DNA from: Rhizobium sp. Root708
GTDB taxonomy: Bacteria; Pseudomonadota; Alphaproteobacteria; Rhizobiales; Rhizobiaceae
DNA length: 64,000 nt
Assembly (NCBI RefSeq): GCF_001429725.1
Contig: NZ_LMHV01000004.1
Coordinates: forward strand, 63,261 to 127,260
Direction: 5' to 3'
Position 1 is the stretch's first letter; each line of letters starts with the position of its first letter. Shown here piece after piece: positions 40,116 to 49,371 of this stretch. The notes under the pieces are model-generated. The model did not search any database, was not told where the DNA came from, and saw only the letters and a list, made by a program, of their open reading frames with translations. The translations under genes and the position numbers were made by a program.

Positions 40116-40586
40116 TCAGGCGGCTTCGCGGGTCAATTCGTCGGCAATGACGGTGTCGAGGTTGAGGAAGCAGACCATCGTCTTCTCGAGGGCCACGATG
40201 CCGCGGCAGAAGGCGCGCTGGGCTTCCGGGATGATTTCCGGTGCTGGCTGCAGGTCTTCGCTCTTGATGGTCATCATGTCGGAAACCTGTTCGACCAGCA
40301 GGCCGACGAGTTTGCCGGCGATATCGGTGACGATGATCGCGGAGCGCTCGGAAGGCTCCGTCATCTTCATGCCGAGGCGGCAGGCCATGTCGATGACCGG
40401 GATCACCGCGCCACGCAGGTTGATGAGGCCGAGGACGTAAGGCGGCGTGTGCGGCATCGGCGTCACGGGCGCCCAGCCGCGGATTTCGCGGATCGCCATG
40501 ATGTCGATGCAGAATTCCTGCTCGCCGAGATGGAAGGAGACAATCTCGAGATGCGAGCCGGTCTGGTTGATGACGGTGTTGTTCAT
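40116..40586 (-). CDS. cheW: Chemotaxis coupling protein CheW
   Basis: A 156-aa single-domain CheW protein coupling chemoreceptors to the CheA kinase. Conserved stretches: EIVSFHLGEQEFCIDI, VREI-like IREIRGWAPVTPMPHTP, YVLGLINLRGAVIPVIDMACRLG and GLLVEQVSDM. It begins 2 bp after the stop of the chemoreceptor gene, so receptor and coupler are made from one message. No cheA, cheY, cheB or cheR is in the window; they must be encoded elsewhere. Confidence 0.95.
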   Translation of the reverse strand: MNNTVINQTGSHLEIVSFHLGEQEFCIDIMAIREIRGWAPVTPMPHTPPYVLGLINLRGAVIPVIDMACRLGMKMTEPSERSAIIVTDIAGKLVGLLVEQVSDMMTIKSEDLQPAPEIIPEAQRAFCRGIVALEKTMVCFLNLDTVIADELTREAA

Positions 40587-40588
40587 GA

Positions 40589-42553
40589 TCAGAATTCTTC
40601 CCAGTTGTCTCCGGCCGGTGCGGCCATGGCTCTGGCGGTTGCACCGCCGCTGAATGCGCCCGCGACCTTGCCGATCAGGCTTCGTGCGGGAGATGGTTTC
40701 GGATGCGAGACTGCTGTGGCTTCCCGCGGCGTGGAACGGGCATTCATGCCTTCGCCGATCTTGAACGTCTGGATCAGGTGGATCAGGCTATCGGCATCGG
40801 TGGCGAGCGCATGGCTTGCTGCGTTCGTTTCTTCCACCATGGCCGCGTTCTTCTGCGTGACCTGGTCCATCTGGCTGATGGCCGTATTGATTTCGTTCAG
40901 TCCGGTGGATTGTTCGCGTGCAGAGGTTACGATTGATTTAACATGTTCGTCGATCCGCAAAACATCTTCGCCGATCTGGCGAAGCGCTTCGCCGGCGGCG
41001 GTCACGAGTTCACCGCCAGCCTTCACCTCGGTGTTGGATTTTCCGATCAAGGCCTTGATATCCTTGGCCGCGCCTGCTGCCCGACCGGCAAGCTCACGCA
41101 CTTCCTGCGCAACGACCGCGAAGCCCTTGCCGGCTTCGCCCGCGCGGGCTGCCTCGACGCCTGCGTTCAGCGCAAGCAGGTTGGTCTGGAAAGCGATCTC
41201 GTCGATGACGTTGATGATGGTGCCGATCTCACGCGAGGCGGTGGCGATTCGCTCCATGGCGGCCATCGCGTCGGTCACGACCATATCCGATTTCGCCGTG
41301 CTTTGGCGAGTATGAGCGACCATGTGGCCGACTTCTTCGGCACGGTTGGTGGCATTGCGAACCGTTGCGGTGATCTGGTCGAGCGCAGCCGAGGTCTCCT
41401 CGAGCGATGCCGCCTGTTGTTCGGTGCGCTTTGCGAGGTCGTCGGCGGCCGAGCGCATCTGCCGGCCGTTTGCCTGGATGGACGCGCCATTCTGGGAGAT
41501 GCCTGACATCGTCTGGCGGAGCGTCGCGGTGGTCCGGTTGAAGTCGGCGCGCAGCGGTTCCAGCTCGGGCTTGAAGGCGCGGTCGATCGTGACGGTCACG
41601 TCACCGGCGGCGAGACGGGTCAGCGCCTGGCCGAGCTCGCTGACCGCCTTGCCGAGCTCTTCGGTGTCGGCAAGCTTGGCCGCTTCACGGCTGCGACGGT
41701 CGGCGTCGCTCTGCTGGCGTTCGCTTTCGCTGCGGGCTTCGAGCGCCTGCTTGTCGATTGCGGCCTGGCGGAAGCTTTCCGCGGCGCGTGCCATGTCGCC
41801 GATCTCGTCGCCGCGATCGGTTGCGGGAACGAGGCTGTTTATGTCGCCGCTCATGATGCGCTGCATGCTCTTTCGGACAGCGTCGATGCCGCGCCGGATG
41901 GAGCCGCCGTGAATGTACTGCAGCATACCCATCATCAGGATGGCGATGATGCCGAGGCCAAGCTGAATGTAGACGGCGTTTTGTGAGATGGCATTTGCTT
42001 CATCGATGCGCTTCTTGGCAACGTCGCCGCCATCGAGCGCGAGCTTATCCAGCGTCGTGATGAGTTTGTCGCCGCCCGCATCGATGGCGTCGTCGAGCTT
42101 GTCGAATTCGCTCTCCGCCGCGCCAGTCTCCACGGCGGCCTTCAGGTCGCCCAGGATCTTCTGCTTCAGCGCGGAGACATCCGAGTCGTAATTGGTGAGA
42201 ACACCAGGGGCGTTCAGTTCGTCGGCGAGCAAATGCATTTCCTTCGAACCGCCTGACAGCGTCTCGACTGATGCATTCATCAGCGCGATCCGCTCCGGTG
42301 CGACGACCTTGTCGCCGCGGTCGACGATCGTGTCCATGGCCGCCAGGATCAGGGTCAGATTGGCTGTGCGCATGGCGTTGATGTGATCGACGCTCGCCTG
42401 GATTTCGTTGGCGCGGCGCAGGGCGCCATCGACCACCGTATTTTCGTACCAACCGACCGCCAGCATGGAGCCGAATCCGATAAAGGCGGCGCCCGCCAAG
42501 GTTCCGAGCCTCTGGCTGACAGAGAGGCTCTTGCGCACTTTCGCATGTGTCAT
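40589..42553 (-). CDS. Methyl-accepting chemotaxis protein with C-terminal NWEEF tether
   Basis: A 654-aa transmembrane chemoreceptor. TM1 about 15-35, periplasmic helical ligand domain about 36-193 (4HB-like), TM2 about 194-214, HAMP from about 215, a second HAMP-like segment near 310-360, then the methyl-accepting signalling domain with the hairpin tip around [18 protein letters not shown]. The last five residues are NWEEF, close to the NWETF pentapeptide that docks CheR/CheB on high-abundance receptors. The ligand is unknown. ATG 42553 is preceded by GGAGGGG (spacing about 11); GTG 42604 and ATG 42589 are alternative starts. The gene is translationally linked to cheW. Confidence 0.93.
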   Translation of the reverse strand: MTHAKVRKSLSVSQRLGTLAGAAFIGFGSMLAVGWYENTVVDGALRRANEIQASVDHINAMRTANLTLILAAMDTIVDRGDKVVAPERIALMNASVETLSGGSKEMHLLADELNAPGVLTNYDSDVSALKQKILGDLKAAVETGAAESEFDKLDDAIDAGGDKLITTLDKLALDGGDVAKKRIDEANAISQNAVYIQLGLGIIAILMMGMLQYIHGGSIRRGIDAVRKSMQRIMSGDINSLVPATDRGDEIGDMARAAESFRQAAIDKQALEARSESERQQSDADRRSREAAKLADTEELGKAVSELGQALTRLAAGDVTVTIDRAFKPELEPLRADFNRTTATLRQTMSGISQNGASIQANGRQMRSAADDLAKRTEQQAASLEETSAALDQITATVRNATNRAEEVGHMVAHTRQSTAKSDMVVTDAMAAMERIATASREIGTIINVIDEIAFQTNLLALNAGVEAARAGEAGKGFAVVAQEVRELAGRAAGAAKDIKALIGKSNTEVKAGGELVTAAGEALRQIGEDVLRIDEHVKSIVTSAREQSTGLNEINTAISQMDQVTQKNAAMVEETNAASHALATDADSLIHLIQTFKIGEGMNARSTPREATAVSHPKPSPARSLIGKVAGAFSGGATARAMAAPAGDNWEEF

Positions 42554-42837
42554 GTGAAGACTATCCCCTCCGCGCCGAGGCGCGGGCATGTTTCTTTCGC
42601 TCACAAGCGGATAATCCGGCGGGGTGCCTACCAGACAGACGTCATGCCTTCGAACTTTTGGGTCGTTCCATCCATGGCTAAATATAGATATGTTTCTTTA
42701 AGCTATTGCTAACGATGTGCGTCTGCGCGGGGGGATGGCAATAAACCGCGGATAGGGAACGTCTTGTTGAATTGCGCCCGGCGGAACGAAACGATATCAG
42801 GCGGGAAAGCGCTTAAACTGTCCGGGAAAGTAGATCG

Positions 42838-43440
42838 ATGAAGAATGTACGCATCGCCGTCTGGGTTGCCGTGTTGCTGATGGCAGGCATTCTTGGCTGG
42901 CTGACGCTGAACGTTACCAAGACCAAGGAAGCTATGTCCGAGGGGCCGTTCGGCGTCCCGTTCACGCTTGTCGCGCAGAATGGCCAGCCGATTACCGAGC
43001 AGGCGTTCCGAGGCAAGCCGACGGCGCTGTTCTTCGGTTTCACCCATTGCCCGGAAGTCTGCCCGACGACGCTGTTTGAAATGAACGGCTGGCTGGAAAA
43101 GGTCGATCCCAGGGGGGACAAGTTGCAGGCTTATTTCGTGACTGTCGATCCCGAGCGGGACACACCCGATGTCATGAACCAGTATGTATCGAATGTGTCG
43201 AAGCGGATCGTCGGCATTTCCGGAGCGCCGGACAAGGTTGCCGACGTTATCAAGGGATACCGCGTCTATGCCAAGAAAGTCCCTGTCGACGAGAACAACC
43301 CGAACGGCGACTATACGATGGATCATACGGCCTCGGTCTTCCTCCTGGATTCCGACGGGCGTTTCTCCGGCACGATCGCCTATGGAGAAAATCCCGATAC
43401 GGCGGTAAAAAAGCTGGAGAACCTCGTCAACAAGGGATGA
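42838..43440 (+). CDS. SCO1/SenC family copper chaperone / thioredoxin-like protein
   Basis: A 200-aa protein with an N-terminal membrane anchor (residues 6-26) and a periplasmic thioredoxin fold. The copper-binding CPEVC (C71, C75) in GFTHCPEVCPTTL and H163 in DYTMDHTASVF are intact. SCO proteins deliver copper to the CuA site of cytochrome c oxidase or handle redox signalling. No oxidase genes are nearby. It is 4 bp upstream of an FAD monooxygenase gene, with which it is probably co-transcribed. Confidence 0.93.
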   Translation: MKNVRIAVWVAVLLMAGILGWLTLNVTKTKEAMSEGPFGVPFTLVAQNGQPITEQAFRGKPTALFFGFTHCPEVCPTTLFEMNGWLEKVDPRGDKLQAYFVTVDPERDTPDVMNQYVSNVSKRIVGISGAPDKVADVIKGYRVYAKKVPVDENNPNGDYTMDHTASVFLLDSDGRFSGTIAYGENPDTAVKKLENLVNKG

Positions 43441-43444
43441 CGAC

Positions 43445-44572
43445 ATGGCGCCCGGACATCGAAGCATCCTCATCGTGGGGGCCGGCACGACCGGCCTGAC
43501 GGCGGCCCTTGAACTCGCCCGGCGAGGATTTCGTCCCCGGCTCGTCGATAGTGATGTCGGACCTGTGCCGCTCGTCGAGAGCCGTGCCTTGGGTGTCAAC
43601 GCCCGCACGTTGACGCTGTTGTCGCCTTCGCGCGTCAGCGACGCCCTCCTGCAGGAGGCCCATCAGCTCAAGCAGTTTCGAATGGTTTCGAAGAACCGCA
43701 CTCTCGCGGCACTTGATACAACACGGATATCAGGACCCTACGGCGCCCTTTATGCGCTTGCCCAGGGGCATACCGAACGCCTGCTTATTGTTGCGTTGTC
43801 GAACTATGAAGTCACGCCGGAATGGCACACGTCTGTAGAGGCCGTGTCGCTCGACTCTCCAAAGCCCCAGGTGACACTGCGCAAGCCTGACGGATCGGAG
43901 GAAACGGCTTCTTTCGACATCGTTATTGGTGCTGATGGGGCGCACTCCGCCGTGCGCCGGGCGATCGGCTTCGGATTTCCCGGCGATGCGCTGGAGAGCA
44001 GTTTCTATCTCGCGGACTTTCGCTATACCCGCGACATCGATCCCAATTTCGCTGAAGTCAGCCTTGTCGATCCCGGGATGATCGGACGCTTGCCGGTGGA
44101 GCGGGATGTGCTGCGGTATATCTCGACGCTGCCGGATTTCGAAAGCCGCATCGTGCATCCGGCGCCGGTGGCCGAGCGGCTCTGGGCGTCCGATTTCCGC
44201 ATTCATTTCCGCCATGTCGAGACGATGGCGAAGGGCAGTGTGTTTCTTGCCGGCGATGCCGCGCATATTCATTCTCCGGCGGGTGCCAGGGGCATGAATC
44301 TCGGGATAGAGGACGCGTGCTGGCTGGCCTGGCTGATCTCTGAAGGACGCGAACGCGAGTACTCCTCCTTGCGCATGCCGGCCGTGATGACTGTCTTGAA
44401 GCAGACCCGGATGCTGACATCCCTGTTCACCATGAAGAGTCCGCTGTCGACGGCGCTGCGCGATCTTGTGGTGCCGGTGCTTTTCAGAATACCTGCCTTT
44501 TCACAAAAACTGCTTCGCGGCGTTTCCGGATATGATACGCCGTCTCCGCCATGGATCGATGGCGCACAATAA
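43445..44572 (+). CDS. FAD-dependent aromatic-type monooxygenase (PHBH/UbiH-like)
   Basis: A 375-aa flavoprotein. The ADP-binding SILIVGAGTTGLTAALELARRG (GxGxxG), the mid-domain GADGAHSAVRRAIG (DG motif) and VFLAGDAAHIHSPAGARGMNLGIEDA (GD motif) define the class A flavin monooxygenases, which hydroxylate aromatic or polyketide-like substrates with NAD(P)H and O2. The substrate is unknown. It is shorter than phenol-hydroxylase types, lacking their C-terminal thioredoxin-like domain. Confidence 0.87.
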   Translation: MAPGHRSILIVGAGTTGLTAALELARRGFRPRLVDSDVGPVPLVESRALGVNARTLTLLSPSRVSDALLQEAHQLKQFRMVSKNRTLAALDTTRISGPYGALYALAQGHTERLLIVALSNYEVTPEWHTSVEAVSLDSPKPQVTLRKPDGSEETASFDIVIGADGAHSAVRRAIGFGFPGDALESSFYLADFRYTRDIDPNFAEVSLVDPGMIGRLPVERDVLRYISTLPDFESRIVHPAPVAERLWASDFRIHFRHVETMAKGSVFLAGDAAHIHSPAGARGMNLGIEDACWLAWLISEGREREYSSLRMPAVMTVLKQTRMLTSLFTMKSPLSTALRDLVVPVLFRIPAFSQKLLRGVSGYDTPSPPWIDGAQ

Positions 44573-44587
44573 CGGGAAAGACCGACC

Positions 44588-45466
44588 TTGAGTGAAATAC
44601 GCCTTTACGTCACGACCACCGAAGTACTTGCCGGTGAGATCCTCGATCTGCTGAGCGAGGTGTTCGGCGAAGAAGATTTCGCGATCGCGACGACGGAGAT
44701 CGACGAGAAGAAGGACATATGGGAGGCGTCGGTCTACATGATGCGCGAAGACGAAGCCGAGGTGCGGTCGCGCGTCGAGGAGGCTCTGAGCCACGCGTTT
44801 CCCTGGGCGGTCGTCGTGCGAGAGGTCATTCCCGACATCGACTGGGTGGCCAAGTCACTTGAAGGGTTGAAGCCGGTACGGGCAGGGCGGTTCCTCGTTC
44901 ACGGGTCTCATGATCGCGACAAGGTTCGCATGGGCGACATCGCGATCGAGATCGAGGCCGGCCAGGCATTCGGCACCGGTCATCACGGCACGACGGCGGG
45001 CTGCCTGGAGACGATCGATCGCGTGGTGCGGGCGCGGCGTGTTCGGAATGCCCTCGATCTTGGAACCGGCAGCGGCGTCCTGGCGATCGCGGTTCGCAAG
45101 CTGAAGAACATTCCGGTCCTCGCGACCGACATCGATCCGATCGCGACGCGGGTGGCGGCCGAGAATGTGCGCGCCAATGGGATTTCATCCGGGATCAAGG
45201 CGGTGACGGCGCCCGGCTTCCATTCGACGGCATTTGCCGAGAACGGTCCATTCGACCTGATCATCGCCAACATCCTGGCGAGACCGCTGATCAAGATGGC
45301 GCCGCAGCTCGTCAATCATCTGGCGCCCGGTGGCTCCGTCATTCTCTCGGGGATTCTGGCGTCTCAGCGGTGGAAGGTGCTTGCTGCCTATAACGGCGCG
45401 CACCTTCGCCATGTGCGCACGATCTGGCGCAACGGCTGGGTGACGATCCACCTCGATCGTCCGTGA
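44588..45466 (+). CDS. prmA: Ribosomal protein L11 methyltransferase
   Basis: A 292-aa SAM-dependent enzyme that methylates ribosomal protein L11. The N-terminal substrate-recognition domain (about 1-110) precedes AFGTGHHGTTAGCLE, the SAM motif ALDLGTGSGVLAIA, and DLIIANILARPLI, the PrmA form of motif IV. Translation starts at TTG 44588 (MSEIRLYV), with GGGAAAG upstream. It ends near a bidirectional-looking hairpin shared with the small gene on the opposite strand. Confidence 0.93.
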   Translation: MSEIRLYVTTTEVLAGEILDLLSEVFGEEDFAIATTEIDEKKDIWEASVYMMREDEAEVRSRVEEALSHAFPWAVVVREVIPDIDWVAKSLEGLKPVRAGRFLVHGSHDRDKVRMGDIAIEIEAGQAFGTGHHGTTAGCLETIDRVVRARRVRNALDLGTGSGVLAIAVRKLKNIPVLATDIDPIATRVAAENVRANGISSGIKAVTAPGFHSTAFAENGPFDLIIANILARPLIKMAPQLVNHLAPGGSVILSGILASQRWKVLAAYNGAHLRHVRTIWRNGWVTIHLDRP

Positions 45467-45483
45467 GGAGCGGGCGGATCAGG

Positions 45484-45516
45484 ACAAAATAAAAGGCGGT
45501 GCCAATGGCACCGCCT
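45484..45516 (-). terminator. Rho-independent terminator of the 57-aa small gene
   Basis: GGCGGTGCC (45495-45503) pairs perfectly with GGCACCGCC (45507-45515) around AAT. On the minus strand it is followed by TTTTATTTTG, a good U-tract. It may also stop prmA transcription from the other side. Confidence 0.85.
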
Positions 45517-45633
45517 TGAGCCGGTTTCCCGGCCGATCCCGCGAGCTCGAAGGAGGAGGAGCGCTCGAGCGGGCTTCTACTGGTTCTGATCGCCGGTCCG
45601 ATGAGGGAGGAGGAGAACGGAGCGGCGAGTTGC

Positions 45634-45807
45634 TCAGAACGCGTAGCTGGTTGCGACCTGGTGGCGCGTAACTCTTTGACCGGCGCCGAGCAGCTTGAGG
45701 GTGTCCTCGTTCAGCGGGCGGCGCGAGCCGATAACGTGACGCACGGTCTGGCGCTCGCCAGCCTGTACCGGGCTGCTGTAAGCGAAGCGCGACAGAGGGG
45801 CAGTCAT
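45634..45807 (-). CDS. Conserved-looking small basic protein, 57 aa, unknown function
   Basis: An ATG whose complement is at 45805-45807 opens a 58-codon frame (including stop) beginning MTAPLSRFAYSSPVQ and ending VTRHQVATSYAF. AAGGAA lies 6-9 nt before the start, codons are strongly biased to GC-ending forms typical of well-expressed genes here (CGC, GGC, CTC, AAG, ACC), and a good terminator follows. The protein is rich in Arg, Ser and Val with no cysteines or membrane segment. An AT-rich TATATAG element at about 45861-45869 could be its -10 region. I do not recognise a family. Confidence 0.7.
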   Translation of the reverse strand: MTAPLSRFAYSSPVQAGERQTVRHVIGSRRPLNEDTLKLLGAGQRVTRHQVATSYAF

Positions 45808-46086
45808 CTTGAAATTCCTTTTGTTCGTTGGCGGTCCGTCTCGAACCGTTGTGATGGCGCCTATATAGCTATTTAGAAAACTTGAGGCAGAGGGTTTCGT
45901 TCATGGGAGCCATGCAGGGAATGCATAAAGCGTGCCAAACCTGAAAATGGCGCCTCATTTCTGCCAAAATAATAGCCGGCGGTTGGCATGGCGGCGGTTC
46001 GCCTCTTTGCCATTCATCGTGAATTTACGATAGGATAGCCGCCAATCTCTACCGCGGGATTCGTCCTCAACATCAGGTTTCCGAGC

Positions 46087-47922
46087 ATGTTCCAATCTTT
46101 TGAAGTCACGTCCACGCCACAATTCGGCCGCGATCGGGTTTCCGGTCTGCGCGAAAATTTCGATGCCTTGGGGATTGATGCGTTTCTCGTGCCGCGCGCG
46201 GACGAATTCAACGGTGAATATGTCCCAGCCTGCGCCGAGCGTCTTGCCTGGCTGACCGGTTTCACGGGCTCGGCCGGCATGGCGCTGGTCACCAGAACGC
46301 AGGCGATCGTATTCGTCGACGGCCGCTATGTCACGCAGCTTGCCGAGCAGGTGGACGGCTCGGTCTATACCGGCGGTGATCTTGTCAACGAGCCGCCACA
46401 CGCCTGGCTTGCCAAGCATGGCTCGAAGGGATTGAGGCTCGGCATCGATCCGTGGCTGCATTCGGGTGCGGAAGTGCGACGCCTCGAGAAGGCACTGGGC
46501 GAGATCGGTGGGACGCTTGTCATCCTGCCGCATAACCCGCTTGATCGCCTCTGGAGTGATCGGCCACAGGAGCCGCTCGGAGCCGTCAACATTCAGAATA
46601 TCGCCCAGGCTGGGGTGCTGGCCACGGACAAGCTCGCGACCATTGCGGCTGATCTTGCCAAGCGCAACCTCAAGGCCGTTCTGATCGCCGATCCGTCCTC
46701 GGTTGCGTGGATCTTCAACATTCGCGGCAGTGACGTGCCGCACACGCCGCACCCGCTAGCGCGCGCCATCATCTATGCCGATGGCAAGGCCGATCTCTTT
46801 CTCGACAAGCGCAAGACAGGAATCGAGGCGGAAGCCTATCTTGCGCAGCTCTGCCAGCAACTGCCGCCGTCGTCGCTCGACGGAAAGCTTGCCGCCGTTT
46901 CAAAGGACGACGGTCGCGTACTGATCGACCCCGATCTGACGTCATACGGCCTCACTGATATCATCCGCGCTGCCGGCGGCGTCGTGGTCGAGGGAGGAGA
47001 TCCCGCGAAGCTGCCGCGCGCCGTGAAGAACAACGTCGAGATCAACGGTTCTGCCGCCGCGCACCTTCAGGACGGCGCGGCCATGGTCGAGTTCCTCTAT
47101 TGGCTGTCGCAGACGAAGCCGGGGACAGTCAGCGAGATCGAGGTTGCCGAGAGGCTCGAGGCCGTCCGCGCGCGTGTCGGCGAGAGCATGCAGAATCCGC
47201 TGAAGGATATCTCCTTCGACACGATCTCGGGAGCCGGCGAGCATGCGGCGATCATGCACTACCGGGTGACGACAGAGTCGAACCGAAAACTCGAGGCGGG
47301 CGAGCTGTTCCTCATCGATTCCGGGGCGCAGTACGTCAACGGCACCACGGATATCACGCGGACGGTTGGCATTGGGTCCGTCAGCGAAGAGCAGCGGCGT
47401 TTCTTCACGCTCGTATTGAAGGGGATGATCCAGATCAGCACCGCCCGTTTTCCGAAGGGGACGCGCGGCTGCGATCTCGATCCGCTGGCGCGCATCGCCT
47501 TGTGGCGCGCGGGCGCGGATTTCGGTCACGGCACCGGCCATGGCGTCGGCTCGTATCTTTCGGTGCATGAAGGCCCGCAGCGGATTTCGAGATTGTCGAC
47601 ACAGGAGCTCCTGCCGGGGATGATCCTGTCGAACGAGCCCGGCTACTACCGGCCCGGTGCTTTCGGGATCCGAATCGAAAATCTCGTCTACGTGCGCGAC
47701 GCCGAGGCGGTCGAGGGCGGCGATCAGCCAATGCTTGGTTTCGAAACACTGACCTTCTGCCCGATCGATCGCAGCCTCGTGATCCCCGAGTTGCTGACCC
47801 ATGACGAGCTGCACTGGTTCAACAGCTATCACGAACGCACGCGCGAGGCGTTGATGCCGCTGATCCACGACCGGGACATCAAGGCCTGGCTCGAGAACGC
47901 GACGCTGCCGCTCGAATACTGA
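46087..47922 (+). CDS. pepP: Xaa-Pro aminopeptidase (M24B family, aminopeptidase P)
   Basis: A 611-aa cytoplasmic metallopeptidase of the long, eukaryote-like three-domain APP type. Two creatinase-like N-terminal domains (about 1-310) precede the pita-bread domain. Metal ligands are visible: Asp pair in LIDSGAQYVNGTTDITRT, His in FGHGTGHGVGSYLSVHEGP, Glu in ILSNEPGYY and Glu in GIRIENLVYV. It removes N-terminal residues that precede proline. It is divergent from the 57-aa gene and ends in a clear terminator. Confidence 0.93.
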   Translation: MFQSFEVTSTPQFGRDRVSGLRENFDALGIDAFLVPRADEFNGEYVPACAERLAWLTGFTGSAGMALVTRTQAIVFVDGRYVTQLAEQVDGSVYTGGDLVNEPPHAWLAKHGSKGLRLGIDPWLHSGAEVRRLEKALGEIGGTLVILPHNPLDRLWSDRPQEPLGAVNIQNIAQAGVLATDKLATIAADLAKRNLKAVLIADPSSVAWIFNIRGSDVPHTPHPLARAIIYADGKADLFLDKRKTGIEAEAYLAQLCQQLPPSSLDGKLAAVSKDDGRVLIDPDLTSYGLTDIIRAAGGVVVEGGDPAKLPRAVKNNVEINGSAAAHLQDGAAMVEFLYWLSQTKPGTVSEIEVAERLEAVRARVGESMQNPLKDISFDTISGAGEHAAIMHYRVTTESNRKLEAGELFLIDSGAQYVNGTTDITRTVGIGSVSEEQRRFFTLVLKGMIQISTARFPKGTRGCDLDPLARIALWRAGADFGHGTGHGVGSYLSVHEGPQRISRLSTQELLPGMILSNEPGYYRPGAFGIRIENLVYVRDAEAVEGGDQPMLGFETLTFCPIDRSLVIPELLTHDELHWFNSYHERTREALMPLIHDRDIKAWLENATLPLEY

Positions 47923-47938
47923 GGCTAAGAATATGACG

Positions 47939-47965
47939 GACGCCGGTTTGCTCCGGCGTCTTTCC
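47939..47965 (+). terminator. Rho-independent terminator after pepP
   Basis: GACGCCGG (47939-47946) pairs with CCGGCGTC (47953-47960), followed by TTTCC. It separates pepP from the convergent azlD. Confidence 0.8.
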
Positions 47966-47967
47966 GA

Positions 47968-48282
47968 TCAGGCGCCGATCGTGTGGCGCCACGTCATGAC
48001 GATGACCCATGCGACCGCGAGCATCCAGGTGTGCGACACCCGGAGGCCGACGAGCAGGGCAGCGATAAGCGCGAGCTTCGAGTCCCACCCACCGGAAAAG
48101 AATGCCGGTGCGACGAGTGTCGTCAGCACGGCTGCGGGCACGGCGGCAAGGGCTGCTTCCATGCGCGGCGGTATCCGCTTCATCGTCGTGATGAGGATGT
48201 AGCCGCCAATGCGGGTGCCGTAGGTCGCGACCGCTGCGGCGACGATGATCAGCGCCATATGAAGATCAAAACTCACGGTCAC
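47968..48282 (-). CDS. azlD: AzlD-family branched-chain amino-acid exporter, small subunit
   Basis: A 104-aa membrane protein with three or four hydrophobic helices, including the AzlD-typical TYGTRIGGYILI near the N-terminus and the AVPAAVLTTLVAPAFF segment. Together with AzlC it exports branched-chain amino acids. It overlaps the end of azlC by 4 bp, so the two subunits are co-translated. Confidence 0.9.
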   Translation of the reverse strand: MTVSFDLHMALIIVAAAVATYGTRIGGYILITTMKRIPPRMEAALAAVPAAVLTTLVAPAFFSGGWDSKLALIAALLVGLRVSHTWMLAVAWVIVMTWRHTIGA

Positions 48283-48995
48283 ACCTCATGCAGGTCGGAT
48301 TCGAGTTCCTGTTCATGCGGCGGAGGCGGGAGCAGGGCGGCAAGAACAATGCCTGCGGCTGCACCCAAGCTCACATGCCAGGGCGAGCCGACGTAACGAT
48401 ATGCAATTATCGACGCGATGGCGCTGACGACCGCAACCGGCAGGAAATTGTCGCGGTGGCGGAAATCGAGAACGATCCCCAGGAAATAGGCCGGCAGCAG
48501 GATGTCGAGGCCGATCGACTTCGGATCGCCGATCAGGCTACCGAGCAAGCCTCCCAGAAGGCTGACGCATATCCAGGGGATGTAGATGACAATCCCAAAA
48601 CCGAAATACCAGGCGAAGGACACCTCCTTGCCAGCTTCGCCGCGCTTTACCGTTTCGGCAAACTGCGGATCGACGAGCAGGAAGAAGGTGAAGAACTTCT
48701 GCACCGCGGTGAAGTGTTTGATGTAGGGGGCAATGGCGGCCGAATAGAGCACGTGGCGAAAATTGACGGCCAGGATCGAGGCGACGATCAGCCACGCCTG
48801 CACGTCATGGCCGAACAGCTCGAGGCCGACAAGCTGACTGGCACCTGCATAAACGGTGGCGCTCATGAACGTCAGTTCGGCAAGCGACATGCCGTGGTCG
48901 ACGGCGAGGGCGCCAAACAATGCGCCGAACGGTGCGGAGGCAACAGCGACGGGAAAACCGCCGCGCATGCCTTCGATGAAATTCGCGCGACTCAT
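48279..48995 (-). CDS. azlC: AzlC-family branched-chain amino-acid exporter, large subunit
   Basis: A 238-aa polytopic membrane protein. The family signature regions are FIEGMRGGFPVAVASAPFGALFG, FMSATVYAGASQLVGLELF and NFRHVLYSAAIAPYI. Partner of AzlD in exporting valine, leucine or isoleucine and analogues. ATG 48995 has AGAAGGA about 11 nt upstream; the frame extends 60 codons further upstream but that part does not look like the family and overlaps the promoter region. Confidence 0.9.
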   Translation of the reverse strand: MSRANFIEGMRGGFPVAVASAPFGALFGALAVDHGMSLAELTFMSATVYAGASQLVGLELFGHDVQAWLIVASILAVNFRHVLYSAAIAPYIKHFTAVQKFFTFFLLVDPQFAETVKRGEAGKEVSFAWYFGFGIVIYIPWICVSLLGGLLGSLIGDPKSIGLDILLPAYFLGIVLDFRHRDNFLPVAVVSAIASIIAYRYVGSPWHVSLGAAAGIVLAALLPPPPHEQELESDLHEV

Positions 48996-49119
48996 CGGCG
49001 ACGATCCTTCTGGAAGTTTGCCTCCGTCTATTGGCGCAGATGGTTCACTGCAAACGAATTTCCTTGATTGACCGATCGATTTCGCTGAACGGTTCAACGG
49101 GGAAATCAACGCCGAGGAC

Positions 49120-49371
49120 ATGATGAAGCCGATTGAATTTTCGAAGGAAGACAAGGCTGCGCTGATCGCGCGCATCCAGCACTACTTCGACAGCGAACTC
49201 GACCAACCGATCGGTCTTCTGAAGGCGGAATTCGTGATGGACTTCTTCGCCAAGGAGATCGGCGGGGCCTATTACAAACAGGGGCTGGAAGATGCGCAGT
49301 CGGTGCTCGCCAAGCGCATCGACGACTTCTCGGATGACATCTACCAGCTGCAGCGAGACGCTACGGACTGA
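49120..49371 (+). CDS. DUF2164 family protein
   Basis: An 83-aa acidic protein matching the DUF2164 pattern: IEFSKEDKAALIARIQHYFD, LDQPIGLLKAEFVMDFFAKEIG and YYKQGLEDAQ. The family has no known function. GAGGAC precedes two consecutive ATGs (49120 and 49123), either of which may start it. It abuts the stop of the convergent nicotinamidase gene with no intervening base. Confidence 0.82.
   Translation: MMKPIEFSKEDKAALIARIQHYFDSELDQPIGLLKAEFVMDFFAKEIGGAYYKQGLEDAQSVLAKRIDDFSDDIYQLQRDATD

Noticed and set aside
45601..45876. A 91-codon plus-strand frame between prmA and pepP
   Set aside because: The minus-strand 57-aa frame has better codon use, a ribosome binding site and a terminator; the plus-strand frame is its shadow.
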